Shown in pieces: positions 53,159 through 61,733 of a DNA stretch of 64,000 nucleotides. The stretch's first letter is position 1. Each line of letters begins with the position of its first letter. The DNA lies in contig JBFNJI010000002.1 in assembly GCA_040793985.1 (NCBI GenBank), positions 186,001 through 250,000 on the forward strand, given 5' to 3'. Origin of the DNA: Thiodiazotropha sp040793985. Lineage in GTDB: Bacteria > Pseudomonadota > Gammaproteobacteria > Chromatiales > Chromatiaceae. A model generated the notes under the pieces. That model did no database searches, was not told the DNA's origin, and was given only the letters and a program-made list of their open reading frames with translations. The translations under genes and the position numbers were made by a program.

Positions 53159-54078
53159 TGTTCAGCAGTCCCGGGCAGTCGGGTTAGTGTTTTGTATTCG
53201 TCGACTAAACGGCGGCTTTCGTTCAACTGGCTCTGTTCGAGTTTTATAAATTTCTTAGCGCGAAACAGGGTTAGCAGGTGCTTGATTCGTCTGTTTTCAT
53301 GGGCTCTGACGAGGAAATCGTCAACTCGTTGGTATATAGAGTCTGGGACATTTTTATTAATAGCGATAATCTGTGGGACCATATTTTTTGATGCTATGAG
53401 TACTTCAAGGTCCTGAAAAATCTGATTATTCAATTCGACCGCCAATTCAAAGGCGATATCCGAAACCAGCGCACAGTCGTTTTTTCCGAAAAAGAGGTTA
53501 ACTACAGCAGTATTTGTATCGATCGTCGATTCGATGCCTGAAAAAAAACTCTCGAGACCGGGAAGCCTGCTTTTCCTCAACTCGACATCCAGGAATAGCC
53601 TGCCAAGGTAGTGCCCATTGGGTATGGAGATTGTTTTTTCCTGCAAATCCCTAAGGTTCCTGATATTGTCTTTTTTACGAGTCAGTAGATATATTTTTTG
53701 TTCGGCGCTAGAGCCGTAGATGAGTGTGTAAATATGTTCAGGGTCAATCAGATGTTCCAATTCAAAGTGATCGATAACATTGGTAAAAACAGCATCAACT
53801 CGGTTTTCGTACAAATCACTAATTAAATTGTTTCTATCGTCATAGATCTTGATCTCGGATTTCATATCCATCATGCCAAAGACATTTCTGATTATCATGT
53901 CAGTGGCAATCGTGGTATCCGTTACATTGGCGTCAAACAGTATTTTTGACATTCGGCCGAAATAGCCGATGCTTGGATTGTCTTTATATCGTTCGGGGAG
54001 AGAAGCGGTCTCAGCCACCGTCGCTGAAATAAAAAGACAAGTACTCAGCAATAAGAAAAAGACTGCACGATGCTTCAT
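53155..54078 (-). CDS. PhnD-like periplasmic binding protein, paralogue 2
   Basis: This 307-residue protein has a signal peptide (VFFLLLSTCLFISATVAETA) and the same architecture as its neighbours: AVFTNVIDHFELEHL, YGSSAEQKIYLLTRK, LQEKTISIPNGHYLGRLFLD and the block DCALVSDIAFELAVELNNQI. It is clearly paralogous to the other two by this pattern, with perhaps a third of residues shared by eye. It lies 66 bp after the GGDEF-EAL gene and overlaps paralogue 3 by 4 bp. The divergent sequences suggest different ligands. Confidence 0.85.
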   Translation of the reverse strand: MKHRAVFFLLLSTCLFISATVAETASLPERYKDNPSIGYFGRMSKILFDANVTDTTIATDMIIRNVFGMMDMKSEIKIYDDRNNLISDLYENRVDAVFTNVIDHFELEHLIDPEHIYTLIYGSSAEQKIYLLTRKKDNIRNLRDLQEKTISIPNGHYLGRLFLDVELRKSRLPGLESFFSGIESTIDTNTAVVNLFFGKNDCALVSDIAFELAVELNNQIFQDLEVLIASKNMVPQIIAINKNVPDSIYQRVDDFLVRAHENRRIKHLLTLFRAKKFIKLEQSQLNESRRLVDEYKTLTRLPGTAEQ

Positions 54079-54144
54079 TGTATGCGGATGTGTCGTATCC
54101 TCAGATTGATTGGGTTTCTGTTGCTGCGGAGTTGATTTTGTAAC

Positions 54145-56589
54145 TCATGTTATTTCCCTTTTTTTACGATGCGCGTCGATCGAAGTGATATTGGCCTTGT
54201 TGATCAACGCCGCGAGTTCATTGGGGCTCATCGGTTTGTAGAAGTAGTAACCCTGTATCAATTTGCAATCATGTTCTTTCAGCCATTCGACTTGAGCCAG
54301 ATTTTCAACACCTTCCCCTATGGTTAGTATCTCAAGGTCGTGGGCCAGGGAGATGATGGAATTCGAAACCGCAACTGTTTTCCTATCATGCGGTATTCGA
54401 TTGATAAACGATTTATCGATTTTTATAACATCGATGGGCAATTCAGTAAGATAATTGAGTGACGAAAAGCCAGTGCCGAAATCGTCCACTGCCAGGCCAA
54501 AGCCCATTCTTTTAAGCTGGTTCAATACTGGTAGATTCTTGCCTTCTTCGCTGACCAGGACATGTTCCGTGAATTCCAGTTGAATGTGATGTGGCGATAC
54601 ATCATGCTCGATGATTGATTTATGCAGGCGTTCTGCAAATTTAGCGTCGAGTAATTCGGTGCCCGATACATTTACAGAAACGGATATGTCAAAATCCCAT
54701 GCCTTGATCTGTTGACAGACGTTATCGAAGACCCAATTACCGATCTCGCCAATCAGCCCTGCCTGTTCTGCGATTGGAATGAACTTGCCGGGCGGGATCA
54801 ATCCCCGTTCCGTGTGCTTCCAGCGTAGCAGGGCTTCACAGTGGTGGATCTCATGGTTTTCCGAATTTACAAATGGTTGGTAGACCAGGAAAAGCCCGGT
54901 TGATGTGATTGCGTGCCTAAGCGAACTTTCAATGTCGAGAAAGTCACGAATATCGTGGTGCATCTCCTCGGAGAAGAATCGGTATGCGTTTTTACCGCTT
55001 TTCTTGGCCGCGTACATGGCTGTATCGGCATTCTTGATCAGCTCCTTTGTGTTTAGACCATCCTGCGGATAGAGCACAACGCCTATGCTGGCGCTGACGC
55101 GTAACTCACGGTCATTGCAAAAAAATGGAACTTGAAAACGTTTCAGGATCGCGGATGCAACCTGACTAATGGATTTTCTGTTCTTGACTCCCTTTATGAT
55201 GGCAGTGAACTCGTCACCACCGAGGCGGCACACAATATCGTCACTGCGCAGGGCATCCTGGATGCGCCAGCCGGCTTCACTCAAGACAACATCGCCAACC
55301 TCGTGGCCAAGGGAATCATTGATAATCTTGAAATTATCAAGATCAAGGAATATCACGGCTAATCCGCTATCGAAGGCCTCCGATTCCTCGACTGCCTCGG
55401 AGAGACGATCCAGGAAGTAGCGGCGATTGGGCAGTTTCGTCAATTTGTCGATATAGGCGAGGATCTCCAGTTCATGTTCGAGCTGTTTTCGACGGGTTAT
55501 GTCCGAAAGAATGATAAAATAGCCTCCACTATCGACTTCCGTAATATCGAAACGTTCGATACGCATTGTCATATGGGCCAATTCATGATTGATGGTACTG
55601 ATGGTGATGTCGGTAGACCAGTCATGTTGCTCCACATTGGAAAACTCATTCGCGATTTCGTATTGTTTATTTCTGCCTACTCTCAAATGGCTAAGGAATG
55701 TAAAGAGTGACATGCCGTTGAAGTAATCATCAGATTGGTGAATGATCTTTTTCAAGGCCGCGTTGACGAAAATAATCTTATCTTTATTGTCAAATATGGC
55801 TATCGCATCATTGGTGTCTTCAACCAGGCGTGCAAGACGACGCAATTCCCTGGTACTGCGATCAAGGTTTTGCGCCATGCCATTCAGGGTGTTGGCCAGC
55901 ACGCTGACTTCGCCAATCGCATTTGTGGGCGCGCGTGCTGTCAGCTCACCCTGTGCCAGCCTATTGGCGGTATCCTTCAATTTACTCAATTGCTGGCCAA
56001 GCTTCATGGAGCTGCCGTGTAGCAGCAAAAGAGATATAAAGACGAGTATAAAGCTAAAGATAAACACATTGGTGAAGTAACTGGATTTCAAGGCTTGATA
56101 CTCGGCAGCGGATAAGCCAAGTGAAAAAACACCCCAGTCCAGGCCGCTGATACTGACTGGTTTGGTGAATATGAACTCATTGACCTCAACGCCATCGCTG
56201 ACACTTTTTACCTGTTCGATTTCATAGGGCAAGTCGGATTTAAATTGAGATTGATCGAAGGATTGATCCAGGTTCTCAACCATCCATTCCTCACCGGTGA
56301 GTTTGATACTGACGCCGGTTGTCGAGGTGAATGTCACAAAAGATATTTCAGGCGATTGTTTCAAAACCTTGCTGACATACGAGATTACGAAACTGTAATC
56401 CTCGGTATATAACGCTTCACTGCATGCAGCTATCGTGGAATCGGCAATTGTGTCGCCTTGTATGGCAATCATCTTTATCAGTTTGTTGTTGTATAGAGGT
56501 AGCAGGATAATTGAAAAGAGCAGATTGACGCCCAATAGGATCAATGCGATCCGCTTGAAAAGGTGTTTGAAGATAGTGGTTTGCTTCAT
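54145..56589 (-). CDS. Membrane HAMP-PAS-GGDEF-EAL c-di-GMP enzyme in a binding-protein operon
   Basis: This 814-residue protein has helices at about 12-32 and 172-192 around a periplasmic sensor of about 140 residues, then HAMP (to about 245) and PAS (about 250-370). GGDEF has RLGGDEF intact and an RSDD I-site. EAL has EALLRW and DDFGTGFSS. Both activities may be real, so the outcome depends on input. The ATG overlaps the stop of binding-protein paralogue 1 by 4 bp (ATGA). This placement between orphan periplasmic binding proteins suggests that the periplasmic domain reads their ligand state. Confidence 0.92.
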   Translation of the reverse strand: MKQTTIFKHLFKRIALILLGVNLLFSIILLPLYNNKLIKMIAIQGDTIADSTIAACSEALYTEDYSFVISYVSKVLKQSPEISFVTFTSTTGVSIKLTGEEWMVENLDQSFDQSQFKSDLPYEIEQVKSVSDGVEVNEFIFTKPVSISGLDWGVFSLGLSAAEYQALKSSYFTNVFIFSFILVFISLLLLHGSSMKLGQQLSKLKDTANRLAQGELTARAPTNAIGEVSVLANTLNGMAQNLDRSTRELRRLARLVEDTNDAIAIFDNKDKIIFVNAALKKIIHQSDDYFNGMSLFTFLSHLRVGRNKQYEIANEFSNVEQHDWSTDITISTINHELAHMTMRIERFDITEVDSGGYFIILSDITRRKQLEHELEILAYIDKLTKLPNRRYFLDRLSEAVEESEAFDSGLAVIFLDLDNFKIINDSLGHEVGDVVLSEAGWRIQDALRSDDIVCRLGGDEFTAIIKGVKNRKSISQVASAILKRFQVPFFCNDRELRVSASIGVVLYPQDGLNTKELIKNADTAMYAAKKSGKNAYRFFSEEMHHDIRDFLDIESSLRHAITSTGLFLVYQPFVNSENHEIHHCEALLRWKHTERGLIPPGKFIPIAEQAGLIGEIGNWVFDNVCQQIKAWDFDISVSVNVSGTELLDAKFAERLHKSIIEHDVSPHHIQLEFTEHVLVSEEGKNLPVLNQLKRMGFGLAVDDFGTGFSSLNYLTELPIDVIKIDKSFINRIPHDRKTVAVSNSIISLAHDLEILTIGEGVENLAQVEWLKEHDCKLIQGYYFYKPMSPNELAALINKANITSIDAHRKKREIT

Positions 56590-57491
56590 TGGCTTGAGCT
56601 CTTTTTCATTAGAGTTGAATACTCTTGATTAAGCAATTCCAGGTCATGTAGATCACCAGGCTCTATTTTTTTAACTCCTGCCAGTCGAAATGTCTTTCTC
56701 AGGTGTTGTAAACGGGGTGAATCATTGATTGTATCTATGAAGGGCAGAAACTTGTCGGCTAACTGGGGTGAAAAATCCTTGTGTATTGAAATCAACATAT
56801 GTATCAATGGTGCGGAGGTGTGTATTATCTGCAGTGCCTGTGGTATTTGTCGATTGAGCTCAGACGCCACTTCATAGGAGAAGTCTGTCACGAGCGCCGC
56901 ATCGACCTGTCCGAAGAAGAGATTGATAATGGCAGAGTCAGTCTCCCCGGTATAGCGTATTTCAGAGAAAAACTCATCTGCTACAGGAAGATTGGCCCGC
57001 AGCAGTTCAACATCGAGATATCGTCGGCCTACCAAATGTCCTGAAGGGACGATCAGTTTTTTGTCGCGTAACGCTTCTAAACTGCTTAGATCACTGTCAC
57101 GCCTTGTAAGAAGAATATATTTTACTTTTTTGTTGGGCCCATGCTGTATCGCATAGGTATAGTCACTGTTCAGATGCTCGATATGATCCAGATAGAAGAC
57201 GGGATTCATGAAGCTGGCATCGATGTTGCCAGACAGCAATTGGTTGGATAGAGACAGATCGGATTCGTAGATCTTGATCCTGATCTGACTATCCTGATCC
57301 TTGAATTTCTCATTGAAGATCAGGCTGATGAGAATCTCGATATCTGTGATTCGGGCATCGTAGATCGATTCGGCACTGCCGCCGACACGAATAAAATGCT
57401 GGCTATCGGCAGCGGCTAAGGCAGATGCCAGAAATATCAATCCGATGATCCAGGTCAATCCATGGCGAATGATAGATTTTGTGTTCACCAC
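56586..57491 (-). CDS. PhnD-like periplasmic binding protein, paralogue 1
   Basis: This 301-residue protein has a signal peptide (GLTWIIGLIFLASALAAADS). The binding-protein blocks are FIRVGGSAESIYDARITD, ASFMNPVFYLDHIEHL, LTRRDSDLSSLEALRDKKLI and DAALVTDFSYEVASELNRQI. It is the second gene of the operon, 19 bp after the TolC-like gene and overlapping the GGDEF-EAL gene by 4 bp. Tight coupling makes it the most likely direct partner of that sensor. The family normally binds phosphonates, phosphite or other oxyanions; the ligand here is not predictable. Confidence 0.85.
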   Translation of the reverse strand: MVNTKSIIRHGLTWIIGLIFLASALAAADSQHFIRVGGSAESIYDARITDIEILISLIFNEKFKDQDSQIRIKIYESDLSLSNQLLSGNIDASFMNPVFYLDHIEHLNSDYTYAIQHGPNKKVKYILLTRRDSDLSSLEALRDKKLIVPSGHLVGRRYLDVELLRANLPVADEFFSEIRYTGETDSAIINLFFGQVDAALVTDFSYEVASELNRQIPQALQIIHTSAPLIHMLISIHKDFSPQLADKFLPFIDTINDSPRLQHLRKTFRLAGVKKIEPGDLHDLELLNQEYSTLMKKSSSQ

Positions 57492-57510
57492 ATCGCGGCA
57501 GTTGTACTGA

Positions 57511-58941
57511 TCAGTCTATAACCTCTTTACCCAGGTGGTAGGCGATTTCCGCCAGGTGAAGCGCCTGGTCGTGGGAGGCGCGTGCCAGGTTGGCACGCAC
57601 CATGGCATCCATCAGATTTGCCTTGATAACCTGCTCGGTCTTAACGGCACCGGTCTGATAGGCGCGATTACTGAGATCGAGGTTCTGCTCTGAAGTGTCG
57701 ACCGCTTGCCTGGTGATGCCGACCTGTTTTCGCGCGGCTCCGGCCTGTATGAAGAGGTGCTTGATCTGCGTTGCAGTGCCCTCGCTGAGGAGAAGCTTCT
57801 GTTGTTCCTTCTGTGCCTGTTCCGCCTTGGCCGAGGCGACACGCTGTTTGGTGAGGCCGCCATCAAACAACTTGAGCTCCATGCCTATGGCCAGTTGCCA
57901 CGAGTTCTTGTTTTCATCGACACTCAGGCCTCCATCCAGATCATTTTCGAATCCGTTAACTGCGGCGAGCAGGCCAATCGTTGGGTAGCGATCGCTCTCG
58001 GCCTCGTCTATTTTCGCCCCATATGCCTGCACAGCCAGCGACAGCTGTTCAATCTGCGGGTTGAATTGCAAGGCTTGCTCGATAAGTTGGTCAAGCCGCA
58101 GATTTTTTCCTGCTTCAGGAAAGTCTCTCGTGGCGAGCCGGATCTGTTCCTGCCAATCCAGTCCCATGCTAAAGGTAAGGGCGGCGAGCGCAGCCTGATG
58201 TTTCGCCTTGAGCTCTTCATAGGTTGCATGCGCCAGGGTATGGGCGAGTTTGCTCTGCAAGAGATCGAGCTTGTTGACCTTATCCGAACCGCCATCGTAA
58301 AAGGCCTGGGTGATATCCCTCAACACCTCGAAGGAGATGGTTATATCTTCTGCCAGGGCCGTAAGCTGTTGGGTGTAGAGGGCGGCATAGTAGTAACGTT
58401 TGACATCCTGCACGATCTGCAGATTAGTGCGATGGACCTCCTTTGTTGCGATATCGACACCGAGCCTGGTTTGTTCGATGAGGCTTGAACGCTTGCCCCC
58501 GGTATAGAGCGGATAGGTCATTTCAAGGGAGTAGTAGGAGGTGTCCCTGTCCAACAAATCGACATCCAGCGACGGGATCTCCACCGGTGGCAGCACGCCA
58601 GGGGCGACATCAAACCGCTGCGCTGGGAATTCAAAGATCGCTGTCTCGTCCTGGCGGATGAAATTTGCGTTCAGGCTGAGAGTCGGCCAGTAGGTGGAGC
58701 GGGCCTGTTTGTACTGGGCCTCGGCAATCGCGACGGACTTTTGCGAAATGGTCTTCAGGCGACTGTTTTCCAGTGCCGTCGCAATCGCCTCATCCAGGGT
58801 GTAGGCCCTGAGGCTATCGGCTTGCGCCGTATTCAGCGCTATGTTGAGCAGGAATAAAAGTGGTAAGAGTGAAAAAATAGTAGGAAAATCAAGGATAGCC
58901 GCAACGGATTGCGCCTTCCCCTTTTCGAGTGGTTTGTTCAT
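57511..58941 (-). CDS. TolC-family outer-membrane efflux protein
   Basis: This 476-residue protein has an N-terminal export segment (TIFSLLPLLFLLNIALNTAQ). Two outer-membrane-efflux repeats follow: YTLDEAIATALENSRLK with QARSTYWPTLSLNANF, then QALQFNPQIEQL with ESDRYPTIGLLAAVNGFEN, and long helical segments near the ends. It forms a trimeric channel in relatives. It is the first gene of the five-gene operon. No inner-membrane pump or adaptor is nearby, so it either works with a pump encoded elsewhere or has a role linked to the periplasmic binding proteins. Confidence 0.88.
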   Translation of the reverse strand: MNKPLEKGKAQSVAAILDFPTIFSLLPLLFLLNIALNTAQADSLRAYTLDEAIATALENSRLKTISQKSVAIAEAQYKQARSTYWPTLSLNANFIRQDETAIFEFPAQRFDVAPGVLPPVEIPSLDVDLLDRDTSYYSLEMTYPLYTGGKRSSLIEQTRLGVDIATKEVHRTNLQIVQDVKRYYYAALYTQQLTALAEDITISFEVLRDITQAFYDGGSDKVNKLDLLQSKLAHTLAHATYEELKAKHQAALAALTFSMGLDWQEQIRLATRDFPEAGKNLRLDQLIEQALQFNPQIEQLSLAVQAYGAKIDEAESDRYPTIGLLAAVNGFENDLDGGLSVDENKNSWQLAIGMELKLFDGGLTKQRVASAKAEQAQKEQQKLLLSEGTATQIKHLFIQAGAARKQVGITRQAVDTSEQNLDLSNRAYQTGAVKTEQVIKANLMDAMVRANLARASHDQALHLAEIAYHLGKEVID

Positions 58942-59120
58942 CGGTCATCTCTGTACATTGCATGGGGTCCATCCAAAAACGCACCATGCAGGCTAACAAC
59001 AGAGTCCCTCTTAGCTTGCCAACCAAGAAGTGAAGTGTTCCCTTTACTATATAGATAGTAGACTAGATCCAGGGAGAAGTTGCAGCAAATAAGCTAATTC
59101 TCATATTTACTGCGAGGAAG

Positions 59121-59624
59121 CTAGACTCCGCCACTGTGAACGGTTTCATAGTAGAGTCTTTCCAGTTGGTTCTTATGCAGTGTCTCTTCGTTGGCAAGGA
59201 ACAGAAACAGATCCTTGATCGGTCCCGCTTCGGTGCTTTTTGCCAGGGCATGGTACTGCTCCATGGCGGCATGTTCGCGTCCGAGGGCATATTGAAGGAC
59301 GCTCTGATCGTCGGGTTTTTCTCCCAGATCCGGGAGCTGAATACAGTCGGAAAAGCGTTTGTCGCTGGCGGGCGTCTCCACCATGGTCCGGATGTGTTGC
59401 TCGATGTCCGGACGCGATTTGAGTTCTGTGAAGAGATCGAAATGGCGCTGTTCCTCTTCGGCGAGTTCCTCGACCAGGTAGCGGATCTGCTTGCTGACCT
59501 TGGGAATCAGGTCGGAGTAGAAGTCCCGCGCGGTACGTTCGAACTCGACGGCCACCTCGAGAATTTCGCTCAGACTCTTCTTTGATTGCAGTTTTTCACG
59601 ACTGCTGGTGTGACCCTCTTTCAT
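59121..59624 (-). CDS. Ferritin-like (rubrerythrin-type) diiron protein
   Basis: This 167-residue protein is a four-helix bundle with the diiron pattern: EVAVEFERTARDFYSDL, EELAEEEQRHFDLF (E-x-x-H), GREHAAMEQYHALA and ANEETLHKNQLERLYYE (E-x-x-H). This matches the rubrerythrin/ferritin-like group without the rubredoxin tail. It may detoxify peroxide or store iron. It is monocistronic, upstream of the nuo-like cluster end on the same strand. Confidence 0.85.
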   Translation of the reverse strand: MKEGHTSSREKLQSKKSLSEILEVAVEFERTARDFYSDLIPKVSKQIRYLVEELAEEEQRHFDLFTELKSRPDIEQHIRTMVETPASDKRFSDCIQLPDLGEKPDDQSVLQYALGREHAAMEQYHALAKSTEAGPIKDLFLFLANEETLHKNQLERLYYETVHSGGV

Positions 59625-59643
59625 CCGTCGGTTCCTCGAGTTT

Positions 59644-59740
59644 TAAACTATTTATTTTGAATCTCGGCGTTTGCCTCGCTCAGGCCTCTTTAATTCGATT
59701 GTGTGCAAAGCGCACAGGTCAATGCAAAATTCACAATTAA
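59644..59740. repeat. AT-rich dispersed repeat, copy A
   Basis: The gap between the ferritin-like and GltD-like genes carries the string TCGGCGTTTGC (59664-59674) followed by runs of AATTCA/AAATTC type. The same order recurs at 62896-62998 (TCGGCGTTTGC at 62926-62936). The two stretches look like diverged copies of one element. Confidence 0.35.
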
Positions 59741-59743
59741 ATA

Positions 59744-61603
59744 TTAAGCCTTTGTCCCAAGCCATGCTTCTATGTTCACCGCCACCCGGTGACCGTCCGC
59801 GACCGCATGCACAACATCCGGGCCATTGACACAGTCACCTGCAGCCCAGAGCCAATCGACGGAGGTACTGCCGTTCTCGTCAACCTTGATGCGTCCTCGC
59901 TGCCACTCCAGCTCTTCGCTCAAGGCCTCACCGAGGATGGATACATCGGACATCTGGCCTATGGCCTCGATAACCATGTCGCCCTCATGGACCTGCTCGT
60001 CGCTTTCGTCGTATGCGGGTGAGAAGCGTCCCTGTTCATCGAAAATTGAACGTACTTTCCAGGTTTTCAGGCCCTTCAGGCGGCCTCTTTCGATAATGCA
60101 TCCCTGTGGCCCCCGGGCATCGAATATCTCTATGCCCTCTTCAAGGCACTCCTTGACCTCAACGGGGTCGGCCAGGAAGTGGGCCTTGTCCTCCAGTGCG
60201 GTCACTGTCACGGCTACCTGACCCTGAGAACGTTTCTGCAGGCGTGCCAGGCTGCGAGCTATATCCATGGCTACATTACCGCCACCGATGACCACCGCCT
60301 TCTTCGGCAGTTTGAATTTTTCATCGTTGGTGATCATGCGCAGCAGGTCAACCGCCTTGACCACCTGCTTGTGATCTGATCCCGGAATCCGGGTTGAGCG
60401 TCCCAGGTGCAGGCCGATCGCAAGCACAACGGCGTCGTAATCGGCTTTTAGCTGTTGCATGCTGATATCCACGCCGACCCGGGTATTGGTCTTGATCTTG
60501 ACACCGACAGCGGTGATGACATCGATATCCTGGTCGAGCATGTCATAGGGTAGGCGATAGGAGGGGATACCGTATCTGGGCATACCGCCAGCGGCCTCCC
60601 TGGCCTCGTATACGGTCACCTGGTGACCTCTGCGTACCAGATCGTAGGCGGCTGTGAGGCCTGCGGGGCCGGCGCCGATAATCGCTATCTGTTTGCCGCT
60701 TATATAGTCGGCCTTATCTTCGGCGGCGATCTGTTTGATGCGGTCGTGATCGACCGCATCCATGGCGTAGCGCTTCAACCAGCGGATGGCTACCGGATCA
60801 CCGCGCCGACCGATGGAGCAGGCGTCCTCGCAGCGGTGGGTACAGACGCGACCGCAGACATGGGAAAAGGGATTGGTTTTATAGATCCAGCGCACCGCCT
60901 CTTCCGGCTTGCCCTGCCAGATGGCGCGTATATATTCCGGCGCATCCATGTGAGTCGGACAGGCATCGTGGCACATGCCGCATTGTACGCAGCGCGATGC
61001 TTCGATAACTGCCTGTTGCTCGCTGTAGCCATGAACAATCTCATCGAAGTTGTCGATCCGTGTCTCTGGCTCCAACTCTTCCATCTGTTGGCGCTCCAGG
61101 TCGAGCAGATCGGAATCGACACTCTTCTGCCAGCCAAGGCCATAGTATTTACCGTGGATGCCTGTTTCGTCAGGCAGAATAAAGTAGCTGTCGATCTCCT
61201 CCTGGGTACAGGTGTGGACATACTCCCTGGAGAGCGAAATGGCGCCGGTGGGACAGATATCGACACAGAGGGCGCACCAGCAGCAACGTCCATAATCGAT
61301 GGCCGGTCGCAGGTTGCGAATGCCGTTGACAGGATCTTCTGGCAGCCGAGGAACCTTGACCATGGTGATTGCAGCATTGTCGCAGACCTTCTGGCAGGAG
61401 CTGCAGCCGATACATTTTTCATGGTCGTTGAGGTGGAAACCCCGATAGTTGGCTGCCGCCGGACGCGGTTCCAGCGGCACGGTGACCGGCTTGCGGGCGA
61501 AGAACTGGAGTGACTTCAGGGGGCTGAGTATGGACCCCTGATCCTTGTGCGCAATGGGCGAATTTTGAATTTGGAATTTTGAATTTTTAATTGGCTTTGT
61601 CAT
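59744..61603 (-). CDS. GltD-like NAD(P)H oxidoreductase fused to an N-terminal two-cluster ferredoxin
   Basis: This 619-residue protein has a ferredoxin part with two 4Fe-4S motifs (CIGCSSCQKVC from Cys64, and CWCALCVDICP). A GltD-type part follows with another cluster set (CVQCGMCHDACP, CGRVCTHRCEDAC), an FAD site IIGAGPAGLTAAYDL and an NAD(P) site VVIGGGNVAMDIA. GltD/NfnB-like flavoproteins pass electrons between NAD(P)H and iron-sulfur proteins. Downstream of nuoB-C-D it could supply the input module that NuoEFG gives in normal complex I. Its first 15 codons read through an AT-rich AAATTC repeat, so the native start is uncertain. Confidence 0.88.
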   Translation of the reverse strand: MTKPIKNSKFQIQNSPIAHKDQGSILSPLKSLQFFARKPVTVPLEPRPAAANYRGFHLNDHEKCIGCSSCQKVCDNAAITMVKVPRLPEDPVNGIRNLRPAIDYGRCCWCALCVDICPTGAISLSREYVHTCTQEEIDSYFILPDETGIHGKYYGLGWQKSVDSDLLDLERQQMEELEPETRIDNFDEIVHGYSEQQAVIEASRCVQCGMCHDACPTHMDAPEYIRAIWQGKPEEAVRWIYKTNPFSHVCGRVCTHRCEDACSIGRRGDPVAIRWLKRYAMDAVDHDRIKQIAAEDKADYISGKQIAIIGAGPAGLTAAYDLVRRGHQVTVYEAREAAGGMPRYGIPSYRLPYDMLDQDIDVITAVGVKIKTNTRVGVDISMQQLKADYDAVVLAIGLHLGRSTRIPGSDHKQVVKAVDLLRMITNDEKFKLPKKAVVIGGGNVAMDIARSLARLQKRSQGQVAVTVTALEDKAHFLADPVEVKECLEEGIEIFDARGPQGCIIERGRLKGLKTWKVRSIFDEQGRFSPAYDESDEQVHEGDMVIEAIGQMSDVSILGEALSEELEWQRGRIKVDENGSTSVDWLWAAGDCVNGPDVVHAVADGHRVAVNIEAWLGTKA

Positions 61604-61658
61604 CGGCTAAGTCTCTTGACTCTCTGTGACAACGGATGCCTTCCATAGGGCGTGTTCC

Positions 61659-61715
61659 GGTGCGGCAAGCCGCACCCTACCAAAGATTGAGCTGTAGGGT
61701 GCGGCTTGCCGCACC
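61659..61715. repeat. 22-bp perfect inverted repeat (REP-like hairpin)
   Basis: Two 22-bp arms (61659-61680 and 61694-61715) are exact reverse complements around a 13-base loop. Each arm also contains its own palindrome (GTGCGGC-AA-GCCGCAC). It lies in the 130-bp gap between nuoD and the GltD-like gene and resembles dispersed REP-type elements. It would form a very stable hairpin in the transcript. Confidence 0.75.
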
Positions 61716-61733
61716 ATTCAGAGGTTATGTTCT

